Shown piece by piece: positions 1-10,882 of a stretch of DNA of 64,000 nucleotides. The translations under genes were made by a program, and so were the position numbers. The notes below the pieces were generated by a model. The model saw nothing but the letters and a program-made list of their open reading frames with translations. It searched no databases and was not told the origin of the DNA. Numbering within the stretch: position 1 is the stretch's first letter; every line of letters starts with the position of its first letter. The stretch comes from Lunularia cruciata (taxonomy: Eukaryota > Streptophyta > Marchantiopsida > Lunulariales > Lunulariaceae). Where the stretch lies: NCBI GenBank assembly GCA_948567375.1, contig OX419758.1:35841001-35905000 (forward strand), read 5' to 3'.

Positions 1-2
1 AA

Positions 3-1589
3 ACCCAAGTGGCTCCTAATCCAAACAAAGGAAAGGAGATAGCATCCATAGATATGGTTGAGAGCAAGTATGAAAAGGGAGAGTGCTCAAACTTTAAAAG
101 TCTTAATTTAGAGCTTTTGGCACAAGAGAAGAAGAGAGCTTGTTTTGAAGAGGATGTTCACTCTTCTCAAGGATTTACTCCAAGCAAGGATACTCCTATG
201 TCTACTAGGAGCACTTGCACCTCAACACCATCAAGAACAAAGACTCCAAGGAAGAAGTTGGGGATGGAGGATTTCTTGATTTCAAAGCAACAATGGAACT
301 ACAATGTGTTGGAGGATGTTGGTAGTCACAAGGCTAACATCAGAGTGGGCCAATTGATTGCTTTGAACCCTACCTTGAGAAAGGAGCTTAGAGGTGGTTT
401 GAGTTCTACAAGGAGCAAGAGGAAGAAGAAGGCAAAAGTTTCAGTATCAATGGGGGTGGTGGATGCCAAGCTAGCACCATGGGAGGCTTGTGAATATGCC
501 TACAAAATTGATGTGAGAGTGAATGGTCACAGCATCAAGGATGCACTTGTTGATGGAGGATTAGTAGTGAATGCCATATCAAAAAGGTTGATGAAGAAGT
601 TGGGTATGATACCCTCAAGACCTTCAACATTTGTGGTGAGCATGGCAAACAAGCAACAAGTTTGACCAATAAGGGTGATGGATAAAGTGGTAGTTTCAAT
701 TATGGGAGTTCAAAATCTCATGACTTTCCAAGTCTTGAAGGATTCAAACTATGACTTTCTTCTTGGGAGGCCATGGTTGAGAGCAGCACGCACAACTTAT
801 CAATGGCACAAAGGGTACTTGAGCATTGGGCCATCAAACCATAGAGTCATAGTTCTTGTGACTAACACCACTAACACTTCACATTCAAAAACACCATCTT
901 CTGATTATTGGGAATCAGATTTTGAAGAAGGAGCTTCAGGTGTGGACACAAGCATGGAAGAGGAGACTTCAACAAAGGAGGATGAATTCAAATTTGATTC
1001 AAATGTGTATCCTTTGTGTGCTATAGATTTTGCACCTAAGCCAAAGGTTTTGAAGGACCCAGATAAATCACCATTGACACTTGAGGAGGTAGAGAGAAGG
1101 TTATCTACCCTCAAGTATGGTCCAAATGTTACCAAGGAGGAGATGGTGAGATTTGAGGAGATTTTCCGCAAGTTCATCCATGTGTTTGCTTTTAGTTACA
1201 AGGATTTGAAGGAAGTCACCTTGGAAGAGCATAGGATAGAGGTGGAGTCGCATGCAAGACCAATCCGCCAAAAGCAACGTCGCATTAGCCCACCAATATC
1301 TTTGGTTGTGAAGGAGGAGATTGATAAGCTCAAGAGGCCGGATTTATCTTTGAGGTGGAGAATTCAGAATGGGTATCTCCAATTGTCATTGTGAAGAAAA
1401 AGAATGGCAAGATTTGGGTATGTGTGGATTACAAGAAGCTCAATGCTATTACCAAGAAGGACTACTACCCATTTTCATTCATTGATGAGATCTTGGGGGA
1501 GGTTGTAGGTCATGAGAGGTACAGTTTTGGAGATGGTTATAGTGGATATAACCAAATCAAGATTGCACCAAAACATCAACAACTCACTA
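3..1589 (+). pseudogene. S1 gag C-terminus, protease and start of reverse transcriptase
   Basis: The first part aligns with the region just after the gag zinc knuckle of S2 on the other strand (38072-38740). The aspartic protease active site reads ALVDGG near 538-560, a DGG variant of the usual D-S/T-G. Frame 3 runs to 1394 with one nonsense codon, TGA at 663-665, in a position consistent with a decayed CGA. Near 1334 one base is lost, and reverse transcriptase continues from about 1340 in the next frame with SEWVSPIVIVKKKNGK and a DYKKLNAIT-like segment. The gene stops at 1589, where a solo LTR has inserted between codons that resume at 3964. The product would be part of a gag-pro-pol polyprotein. 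It is non-functional here. Confidence 0.88.
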
Positions 1590-3958
1590 TGTGGTGCCCA
1601 CATTTTTTGTTTTTTTCAAAATAAAGCAGAAGAAGTGTATAGAGAAGTCCGATTGCGCCTGTTTGGCTGAAGAAGACGAAGAAAACTATCTTCGGGGTGA
1701 AACCCAAAGTAAAGTGACCTTGGGTCATAAGGCGAAGTACTCTGAAATGCCGTGTCAGCATACGATACGAAGTAAATTGTCTTCGGCTCGGGGGGAGCTC
1801 AACCCGAGGCAAAGACAGTCTAACAACCTTTCGTCGGGGCGAGAAATTCAAGAAAGGGCCGTTTCAAAATTGGCGGCTCATACGCACGAAGGTGGGGCGA
1901 TAGTGACAGGTGCATGCAGGAGGTGTGATTTCTCGGTAGAAACTCGAAGTGACGGAAGACGAAGAAGTGCAACTCTATAAAAATCAAAACTGCAACGACA
2001 AAATGTCAAGCAATTTTCCTTTGCCATTGAGGAGTCGTCTTGCAGGCGATCGAGGAAAGGGACATAGCGTTGGTGAAGTTGGAGAAGAAGAAGAAGGAGA
2101 TGCAGTCGACTTGTCTAGAGGTAAAGACTGTATTGCAGGTGGTATCGAGATTAGAAGAAGAAAACTCAGAGTTGAAGAAGAGTATAACCCGAGGTGAGAG
2201 GGAGAGAGAAGTACTGCAAGCGGAAGTAGTGGAGAGAGGTCAGGTAATCAAAGACCTGAAGAGAGAAGTGAGCTATCAAGAGGATCTTGCGAGGAAGAGT
2301 GACGTCGTAAGGGAGAGACAAGTAGCTGAATTTGAAATCTTGAAGCAGCAGTTTGCTGATTCAAGAGTAGAGCTCATCCATGCTATGGCGAGAGTAGCAT
2401 CAAAGGATTAAGAGCTCGATCGAGTGATGGAGAGTATGGAGGAGAAGAAGCAACTCTGGCAGCGAGAGTTGGCTGCAAGATATGGAGAAGAAGAGAGATT
2501 ACGAGACTTACTTCGTAATCAGGAAGAGAAGGTTGCACAGAAGGAAAAAGAGAAGGACACGGTGAAGGCCAAATTCGAAGAAGAATTGGTGATGTACAGA
2601 GAGGAATGGCTTGCAGATCGGGAACGAGAAAAGAAGACAAGATTAGAGCCATTGCAGGAGATAGTCCTCAAGGTAAACGCGATGTTAAGTACAGAAGCCA
2701 ACGTTTGAATTGAAGAAGCGCGTCTGCACGAGTTGAAGCTGTTGGTGCAGGAGACGAGGCAAAGGCAAGCAAAAGATACAGATTTGAATGTCTTGTTGAT
2801 TAAATTGAGAACTCGTGTAGATAGGAAGATCTTAGAAGTAGAAGACAATATCACGATTAGATTAGACTTAGTAAGAATAGAGTTAGAAAAGCTTTGGCAG
2901 GATGTTAAAGCAAAACTCGACGTAGATAACATCAGGATCCAAATGTCTTCGGAGTTGCCCTCAGCAACAGTAGAGAAGAGTGGGTCAAAAGATGAAGAGT
3001 TAGATAGATTACCCACTAGTGCAATTTCAGATCAGAAAAGAGAATTGCTGGATCTGGTAGAAGATGTAGGAGTTGTGAAACCTGAGGACAGAGTAGTAGG
3101 AAGTAAGATTACTTCGGGTTCGGGTTTGAAAGCCGAGGAAGAAGTAGACATCGGATCAGATTAGTAATCGATTTGAGATTTGAAGGGGCAGATATGAAGA
3201 GGTGCATTGTCATTTTGGATCTGCAAGTTAGAACAGTTGATGTAGAAACGGTATAGTTGTTAGAACTGTCGATTGCTTCACTATTTAAGAGTGGCATTTG
3301 CATGAAATTGTTGTTCAGTGCTCATTATTTTTGAGAATAGATAAAGCAAAGTGCTGTGAAGCAGTGCTCGTCGCTTGAGCTTGATTCCGAGTATCAACTT
3401 TGCAATTGTGTTTGTGAATGTTTGGAGAAATTCGAGTTGCAAGTCAGAGTGCTTGTTGGATGTTGGATTCCACAGCCTTGATCTTCATTCTGTGTGTTTG
3501 ATCCTGAGTGAAGTGCAATCGAAGCAATGCCTTGACAGATCTGAGATGAATTGTAGTGTTGGTAGTATTCTGCATTTGTGAGTGCAGTGCGAAGTTGATG
3601 TGAAGCAATCTCAATCGAGGAAGTTGTGCCTTCAGTGGAGGGGTAGAACACAATTCTGAGGCGAAGTTGTTTTGCAGTGAAGTGCCATTTTTGGGAGAGC
3701 CTGAATCATCACAATCAAGATTGTTTGGAAAGATTTGATGGAGTTGTGATTAAGGAGTGTGAATTTGTGACAAGACTGTGAGTCAGTGCTTGTTACTCTC
3801 TTCTCGGTGTGGTTTCTACCTGAGAGACTAAAGAAGAACTCAAGAAGAACTGAAATTGTTACTTTACTTTGTATTTGGACATTTCTGACTCGTATCTCTG
3901 TGGGAACAAACTTTACTTACCCGATTACCGCAAAAGTGATATTTGCCGGGTTGTCACA
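1590..3958 (+). mobile_element. Solo LTR of family L, internally deleted, with CACTA target duplication
   Basis: It starts TGTGGTGCCCACATT and ends GGGTTGTCACA, and is flanked by CACTA at 1585-1589 and 3959-3963. At 2369 bp it is about 1.4 kb shorter than full family-L LTRs. The loss lies at 2069-2073, where GTTGG joins two points that are both followed or preceded by GTTGG in the intact copies, so a microhomology-mediated deletion is likely. The deletion removes most of the N-terminal half of the LTR-borne reading frame. The TATA-like site near 1976 and the 3' 800 bp are retained. Confidence 0.93.
2040..3164 (+). pseudogene. Remnant of the family-L LTR-borne coiled-coil gene
   Basis: This is the C-terminal coiled-coil half of the protein encoded in intact family-L LTRs. 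Heptad-like runs rich in Leu, Glu, Lys and Arg include KLEKKKKEMQST and SRLEEENSELKKS. It is broken by TAA at about 2409, TGA at about 2706 and small shifts. The last part (2733-3164) ends with EEEVDIGSD, the conserved C-terminus seen in the other copies. The N-terminal globular half is lost in the deletion at 2070. The function of the ancestral protein is unknown. Confidence 0.8.
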
Positions 3959-4525
3959 CACTACATTCACCACACCTTGGGGAACTTACGCTTTCAAGGT
4001 CATGCCTTTTGGGCTTTGCAATGCTCCAAACACATTCCAACGGTTCATGAACAAGGTATGTGAACCTTTCATTGGGAAATTTGTGAGAGACTTTGTTGAT
4101 GACTTTTGTGTCTATGGGAGCAAGGAGGAGCACTTTGAGCACCTTATCAAGGTCTTGCAATGCTTGGATGAGGCAAATGTATCACTCAACCTAGAGAAGT
4201 GCATTTTTGGATGTGAAGAAGGTCTACTTTTGGGGCACATCATCTCCAAGGATGGAATACCAGTGGATCCTAAGAAGGTGAGGAAAATCTCAGACCTTCT
4301 ATTCTCTTCAAACTTGCCAAAGTTATGCCAATTCTTGGTGATAGTTGGATACTATAGGAGGTTCATCTTCTCATTTTCCAACAAGGCTTATGCATTGACC
4401 ATCTACATGAAGAAGAGTGTAGATTACATGGTGATTTTGGAGGACAAGGAGGCTCTCAAAGCTTTTGAGGAGCTCAAGCAATCCCTGGTTGTAGCTCCAA
4501 TTCTTGCTAAACCTGATTGGAGTAA
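3959..4525 (+). pseudogene. S1 reverse transcriptase, central and C-terminal part
   Basis: This continues the gene cut at 1589. The fingers/palm motif MPFGLCNAPNTFQRFMN is followed by the catalytic box FVDDF (the family F/Y-x-D-D box) near 4093-4107, then LLLGHIISKDGI and the thumb/connection segment with GYYRRF. It is open throughout this interval. It ends at 4525, where another solo LTR is inserted after AGTAA, and RNase H resumes at 6222. The enzyme would copy element RNA to cDNA, but this copy is split. Confidence 0.9.
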
Positions 4526-6221
4526 CGTGGTACCCATATTTTTCATTTTGGACAAGTTTTGAAGAAGAAGAAATGAGGGGAAACTTGTATTTTGATCAGA
4601 CCCAAGGAAGTCGATTTTGTGTAAGAGGAAGAAGGACTCGGACTGGATCAGACTTGAAGAAGCTTATTTCATATCAGAGGAGGAAAAATCCGGATCATAC
4701 GTTGAAGGAGAGCAGACCCAAAGGAGGACTGGAAATTGGAGGTCAGGATTCTTGCGGGGCTTTATCTCAATGATGAAAGATCCAAATCATGCTTGTTATA
4801 TCTCGTTTGAAGTGCCTTGTTCAGGGCTTTCCATTGCTACCAAAATCGCAGAGTTTGAAGATTTGTAGCAAAAGTTTCAAGCATTTGAGGTTTTAGGAGT
4901 AGATGTACAAAGAAGTTTAGTGTCTTCGGGTCTACAAGACTTCGGACTTCAGACTTTGGACTTTGGGTTTACATGACTTCTGGTCTAAAGACTTTGCCTC
5001 AAGATAAATATGATTCAATCCAAGGTAGTCGGACCTCGGAGTGCAGTGAAGGTGACTTTGGGAATCTTGTGAGAGGCGTTAGAGGAAGTTAGAGTAAAGA
5101 AAGAAGATATTTAGAATACCCATGACTTCAATTTCAATTTTGATTGAAGATATGATAGACTTAGAAGAGAAATAGCAATGGTGAATAAACCCAAAGTGCA
5201 AGATCAAATAGTAAATGTCTTTGGGTTAGTTATATGAGCAATCAGGGGAAAGTGGGTTGCAAATTAAAGGCGTAGATAGTGTACCCATGCTTTCAATTCT
5301 TGATGATGACGTAGTAGAATAAGTAGAGGAATTAGGAGTTGTGAAACCCAAGGAAAGAGTAGTAGGGAGTGAAGTTACTTCGGGATCGGGTTTGAAAGCC
5401 GAGGAAGAAGTAGACATCAGATTGGAGTAGAAATAGATTTGAGATTTGAAGAGACATTTAGAAAGGGTTGCATTGTCATTTTGGATCTGCAGGTTAGAAG
5501 AGTTGTTGTAGAACAATATTTTTGTTAGAATTGTTGTTTGCTTCACTATTTAAGAGTGGCATTCGTATGAAATTGTCATTCATTGCTCATAATTTTTGAG
5601 AATAGATAAAGCAAAGTGTTGTGAAGCAATGTTCGTTGCTTGAGCTTGATTTTGAGTATCAACTTTATGTCTTTGTTTATGAGTGTGTGGAGAAATTTAA
5701 AGTGCAAGTCAGTATGCTTGTTGGAAGTTGGATTCTTTAGCCTTGATCTTCATTTTGTGTGTTTGATCCTGAGTGAAGTGCAATCTAAGCAATGCCTAAA
5801 AAGATCTGAGAGGAATTGTAGTGTTGGTAGTATTCTACATTTGTGAGTGCAGTGCAAAGTTGATGTGAAGCAATTTTGATCAAGGAAGTTGTGCCTTTAG
5901 TGGAGGGATGGAACACAATTTTGAGGCAAAGTCATTTTGCATTGAAGTGCCATCTTTGGGAGAGCCTGAATCATCACAATCAAGATTGTTTGGGAAGAAT
6001 TGAAGGTGTTGTGATTAAAGAGTGTTAATTCGTGACAAGAGTGCGAGTCAGTGCTTGTTACTCTCTTCTGGGTGTGGTTTCTACCTGAGAGACTAAAGAA
6101 CTCAAGAAGAACTATATGTTACTGTTTGACTTTGTATTTGGACATTTCTGACTTGTATCTATGCGGGAACAAACTTTACTTACCCGATTACCGCAAAAGT
6201 GATATTTGCCGGTTTGTCACA
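4526..6221 (+). mobile_element. Solo LTR of a third family-L subfamily, with AGTAA target duplication
   Basis: It begins CGTGGTACCCATATTT, with the expected first T changed to C, and ends TTTGTCACA. AGTAA is duplicated at 4521-4525 and 6222-6226. The 5' 800 bp do not match the L1 or L2 LTRs closely but share the GTTTTGAAGAAGAAG block with the LTR fragment at 59422. The 3' 850 bp match the other LTRs well, including TATTTAAG near 5548. The coiled-coil frame survives only as fragments, so this copy is also internally deleted (1.7 kb against 3.77 kb). Confidence 0.88.
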
Positions 6222-7018
6222 AGTAAGCCTTTCATCCTCTACATTGATGCTTCTAATGTAGCTATAGGATGCACTCTTAGTCAATTAGACCAAGATGGGC
6301 ATGATCATCCAATAGCTTATGCTAGTAGGCAGATGGTTTTAGCAGAAAAGAACTACTCTGTCACGGAGAGAGAAGGGTTGGCAGTGACCTTTGGTCTCAA
6401 GAAGTTTAGACACTACTTGATTGGAGCGAAATCCACCATTGTCATAGATCACAAGGCTTTGAAGTACATCTTCAACAAGCTTAATGTTGAAGGGAGACTA
6501 GCAAGGTGGAGATACTCTTGTCCGAGTATGATTACACCATTGAGGATAGGCCAGGAAAGAAAAATGCAAATGTTGATTTATTATCTAGGGCCTATGATCA
6601 TGATGGAGATGAGCCACTAGATGATTCCTTCTCGGATGAGGAGCTCATGACAATCTCAATCACTCAAGAGGTTCCAATAGAGTACAAGGAGATTGTGGAT
6701 TTTGTGACAAGAGGTAACTATCCAGAAGCGATGCATGCTAGGGAGAGGAAGACCCTTGCAGCAAGATCTAGACCTTACACAATGGTGGAGGATATTCTTT
6801 TTCACCAAGGAGCAGATGGTTGACTTTGAAGTGCAATGGGAAGCATTAGTACAGCCATGCTACGACATTTCTCTATCACGCATAAAGAAACTACATCCTA
6901 TAAGCCAAATTCCAATGGCTTGGCAGAGAGAACCAATCAGACCCTTTGCATGATGTTGGCCAAAGATGCAAAAATGGAGGGGGCTAAACATCATTGGGAC
7001 AAGAGGATTCATGCAGTT
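6222..7018 (+). pseudogene. S1 RNase H and part of integrase
   Basis: RNase H is recognisable from PFILYIDASNVAIGC, with the first catalytic Asp in YIDAS, through EREGLAV and FRHYLIGAKST to VIDHKAL. The frame then shifts near 6500 into YDYTIEDRPGKKNANVDLLSR, the usual RNase H-integrase linker. Integrase is incomplete: after about 6823 there is no HHCC finger or first Asp region. Only the segment around NGLAERTNQTL, with the third catalytic residue Glu, remains at about 6890-6960. Element L1 interrupts it at 7018. Confidence 0.87.
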
Positions 7019-7476
7019 TGTGGTAACCACATTTTTTTTTTCTGTTTTGTTAGCATTTGAAGAAGAAGTAGGTGGTTATAACCTAAAGAGGGCTAATTTG
7101 GGAAGAAATAAGGAGAAGTGGGGGTGTGAAGTCAAACCCAAAGTAGACCTTGGGTCAAGACATGAAGTAAAACCCAAAGACACAGAGACAAAATGGAAGA
7201 GACTTCATATCGGCCGGCATGAGCAGATCCAAAGAACCTCTAACAAACTTCTTTGGAGTTAGTGCAATCAAGAAAGTACGCGAGAAGAAAGTAATGACCT
7301 GGGGATCAAGAATTTCTTGATAGTGACATGCAACAACTTCATCAAGTTGGAGACTGGAGAGGAAGAGCAACTGAAGAGTGACTGATTGGCCCAGGACTTT
7401 AAAATTACAAGTTGTGCAAGGAAGAAGAGCAATGTCTAGTCACTACCCGGTTCCTATTCAGAGTTGACCCGAAGTA

Positions 7477-9733
7477 ATGCAAATTGCAAATCCGCAAGAA
7501 GAGGAGTGGGTTAGGATTTTGGGGACAATCTTCCACAAGAAGAAGGTGAGGAAGCACACGATGATAATGAGTAAGCCAAGTGTGGTGAGAGGGCTTGCAA
7601 TTTGTAGATTAGAAGTAATAGCGCGGATCAAAGTCTTGACGAGACTTCATATCACGTTCTTGGCTTGGAACTGGAACTTCAGTTTTCCAGGTTTCATGGT
7701 AGAAATTGCAGTAAGCAATTGCAAGGATGGCCTGAAGCATGAGAGCAAGAGAAGGAATCCGACTCAATGGACAGAGTCGGATTGGAGAGTAGTGTTGGGT
7801 AGAGAAGCATGAGAGGTAGGAGGTACCACCTTCTATTGGAAGTGTGATGCTTTACTAGAGATTGTCGACATGAGGAATTTTTTCAATTGACTCCGCACTA
7901 AGATTGGGTATAAGGTGGACAATTATAGAGACCCTTAGTTGAGACGGATAGTAAGCGCGATGATGGCAATGTTCAAGCCAAAGCAAACCACCTATATTAC
8001 TATGCAATAGGCGGTGTTCTTTCACCAAATGTTTGCGGGAGAGGCAGTAGATTGGGCAAAATGTCTGCATCAAAGAGTGGGGCAGATGATTTCAGGGTGG
8101 AGAATGGATATGCCTTAAGGAGAAGATCATATCAATTGACCTTCCAAGGGCGAGAAAGAGAGCCAAGTTTGAGAGTCGTGTTGCAACAGTCCAACCCCCA
8201 AAAGTTCCAAAGCTTAACCCAATGGCGGTGGTAGTGAAGACAAAGGGAGCCATGCAGGAAGAAGAAGAAGAATCGGAAAGAGAAACTGGATTGAAGAAAG
8301 GAACGTCGGGAGAAGAAGAGGAGTTCATGCTACGGAGTGGAGAATTGAGCAGTGACATCAAAGGTGAAGTGGAGGTTCAGCAAACACGACAGCAATGAAG
8401 GAGGCCAGAAAGCCAAGTCCCAAAGTTTCCATGCTTGAACAAGGAAGTGAGAAGAAGAAAGGAGAGGAAGTTGTGGCACAACCCTAAACTGCCAAGGTAA
8501 GAATGCTCTGAATGTATATGCTGTGGGGCCCAGTAAAGTTACTTTGGAAAGGGGAGAAAGTTTAGAAGAAGATGCTTTGAAGGTGCGAAGATCGTGACTT
8601 TGGAGCAAGGTACAAGACGTAGAGTGGTCGGAGCCCAAAGTCCAAGCAGATGATGCAAGGTGCAAAGGAGTTGACTATTTGTCCAGTGTCGTATGTCCGT
8701 TGTTGATGATGTTGCAGCAAAAGAAGATGGAGATGGTAAGTGCCAATCTTGAGGTGCCAGATGAATTGGCAGTAGTAAAGACCTGGAGTGCAGAAACATT
8801 GTTGCTACGGAGTAAGTTGACGAGGGTGGAGATGGAAGTTGAAGAACTTCGGGTTGAGGAGGTTCTTTGGAGTAAGCACTTTGAGGTAACAAGGGAATAA
8901 TTAGTAAAGAGTCGCAAGGAAGCAAAGGAGATGACCGTGATGGTTGCAGTGTTGAAAGGGGAACTTGCAGATGTGCGTGTAGAGTTAATACACTCCAAAG
9001 CAATTACTACGGTGATGGAGCAAGAGTTGGAGAGTCTCAAGAAGAAGGCAGCGAAGAAAGATCAAACCTGGCAATGAGAGTAAGTGGAGCGCAATAGAGA
9101 AGAAGATCGGTTGCAAGGATTGGTGCAAGTAGCAGAGGAGCAACTCTTTGTGAATCGGAGGGAGAAGGAGGCATTGAAGGCTGGATTTAAAGATGAGCTC
9201 CAGATGTATTGCAGTGAATTGGAAGAAGAGAGGAAGAAGGAGAAGCTTACGGTGGTAGAAGAGCTAATGAAGTAGAAGGCGTCATCAATGAAATCAAGGC
9301 CATGCTTAGCACGGAAGTTGAATGTAAACTTGAAGAGGCGAGATTGCATGAGCTAAGTTATTAGTGTAGGAGACGCGCAAGAGGAAGGCAAAGGACACGG
9401 AGTTGAATAATCTCTTAATTTGTCTGCAAGGTAGTGTAGATAGGAAGATGTTAGAGGTGGGAGACAATGTGTGACTCAGACTGGATCTTATTAGGATGGA
9501 GTTAGCTAAACTTCATAGTGAGGTAGAAGAAGTACAAAGACCCAAAGTTTTAGAAGTAGGAGTTCAAGTGTCTTCGGAGTTGTTCTCTGAAACTTTAGAG
9601 AGGAGTGGGTCATGAGATAAAGAGTTAGAATGATTACCTCAGACCTCAATTGTAGATTCTAGTGAAGAAATTATAGAAATAGAAGAGTTAGGAGTAGAAT
9701 TGGATAGACCCGAGGATGGGGAAAATTATAAAC
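7477..9733 (+). pseudogene. LTR-borne coiled-coil gene, decayed copy in L1 5' LTR
   Basis: The N-terminal part (7477-7812) carries LEVIARIKVLTRL, ITFLAWNWNFSFPGF and WTESDWR, matching the LTR frames of L2 (LDVVARIEVLSRL, ITFLAWNWN). Several stops follow, and about 190 codons' worth of the middle is partly lost near 8116. Coiled-coil segments appear at 8679-8900 and 9084-9275. The copy is heavily broken, but the motif order matches the L1 3' LTR and L2 LTRs. I do not recognise a named function. Confidence 0.75.
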
Positions 9734-9734
9734 C

Positions 9735-10045
9735 CACTTTCATTATGATGATAGGCATGGATGTAGAAGACTACAAGACTGTACCTTGGACAGTCATGTC
9801 TCCCATACAAAACATGAGCCTACTGTAGCTCCTTTCATGCAACAAAATAATTGAAGACTCTTACTACAATACAACATCATGGTCTCTCTTCCGTGGGTCC
9901 TACTCAGTCAGAAGATAATCAGAACCAACCAAGCTATTGAGAGTCTTCCTTTGTTCTAATATTAGGGGGAAGTATGCACTGTGCTAACGGAAGAGGCTGA
10001 CAAAGCCCCACGAGAAAAAAGGAAGAAAAAGAAAAATGATTATGT
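9735..10045 (+). other. Extra ~310 bp present only in L1 5' LTR
   Basis: The L1 3' LTR passes directly from GGATGGGGAAATTACAG to GAGAGCTGATGACAAGG around 19785-19825. Here about 310 bp intervene. The segment has no similarity I can see to the rest of the window. ATTAT occurs near both edges and may be a target duplication, but the alignment there is not clean. It could be an unrelated insertion or a gene-conversion tract. Confidence 0.5.
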
Positions 10046-10801
10046 TGAAAGCTGATGACAAGGTTGACATCGGATCGGAGTAGAAACTGTTTTGAGATTT
10101 GAAGAGATAGATATGAAGAGATGCATTGTCATTTTGGATCTGCAGGTTAGAAAGAGTAAGGAAACGGTATAGTTGCTAGAATTGTCGTTTGCTTCACTAT
10201 TTATGTTGTTTCGTAATCTTATGTTTTTTAGTGTTCATTATTTTTGAGAATAGATAAAGCAAAGTGCTCTGAAGCAGTGCTTGTTGCTTAAGCTTGATTT
10301 CAAGTATCAAATTTGTGTTTGTCTTTGTGAGTGTGTGGAGAAATTTGCAGTGCAAGTCAATGTGCTGGTTGGATGTTGGATTCCACAGCCTTGATCTTCA
10401 ATCTGTGTGTTTGATCCTAAGTGAAGTGCAATCAAATCAATGCCTTGACAGATCTAAGAGGAATTGTAGTGTTGGTAGTATTCTGCATCTATGAGTGCAA
10501 TGTGAAGTTGATGTGAATTAATTTTGATTGAGGAAGTTGTGCCTTCAGTGGAGGGGTGGAACACAATTCTGAGGTGAAGTTGTTTTGTAGTGAATTGCCA
10601 TTTTTGGGAGTGCCTGAATCATCACAATCAAGATTTTTTGGGGTGTGGTTTCTACCTGAGAGATTAAAGACGCAACCAAGAAGAATTGAAATTGTTACTT
10701 TGCTTTGTATTTGACCAATTCTGAATTGTATCTTTGCGGGAACAAACTTTACTTACCCGATTACTGCAAAAGTGATATTTGCTAGGTTGTCGCATGATTT
10801 T

Positions 10802-10819
10802 TGGTGCCGCTGTTGGGGA
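10802..10819 (+). promoter_or_regulatory. Primer binding site of L1, tRNA-Asp type
   Basis: TGGTGCCGCTGTTGGGGA lies eight bases after the 5' LTR. It equals the L2 site except for two C-to-T changes. The L2 site matches the 3' end of plant tRNA-Asp at 17 of 18 positions. It would prime minus-strand DNA synthesis. Confidence 0.85.
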
Positions 10820-10882
10820 TACAAATCTCGGAAGTGGAAGAATATGAAGCCAAATTCAAAATTGGGTATGGAAGCAATATGA

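Larger units (their letters stand above)
7019..10794 (+). repeat. 5' LTR of L1
   Basis: It runs from TGTGGTAACCAC to GGTTGTCGCA, where the canonical TCACA end has mutated, and is 3776 bp. It differs from the 3' LTR by about 190 bp lost near 8116 and about 310 bp of extra sequence at 9735-10045. A TATA-like TTTAAAAT lies at about 7399, where the 3' LTR has TATAAAAT. Confidence 0.93.
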
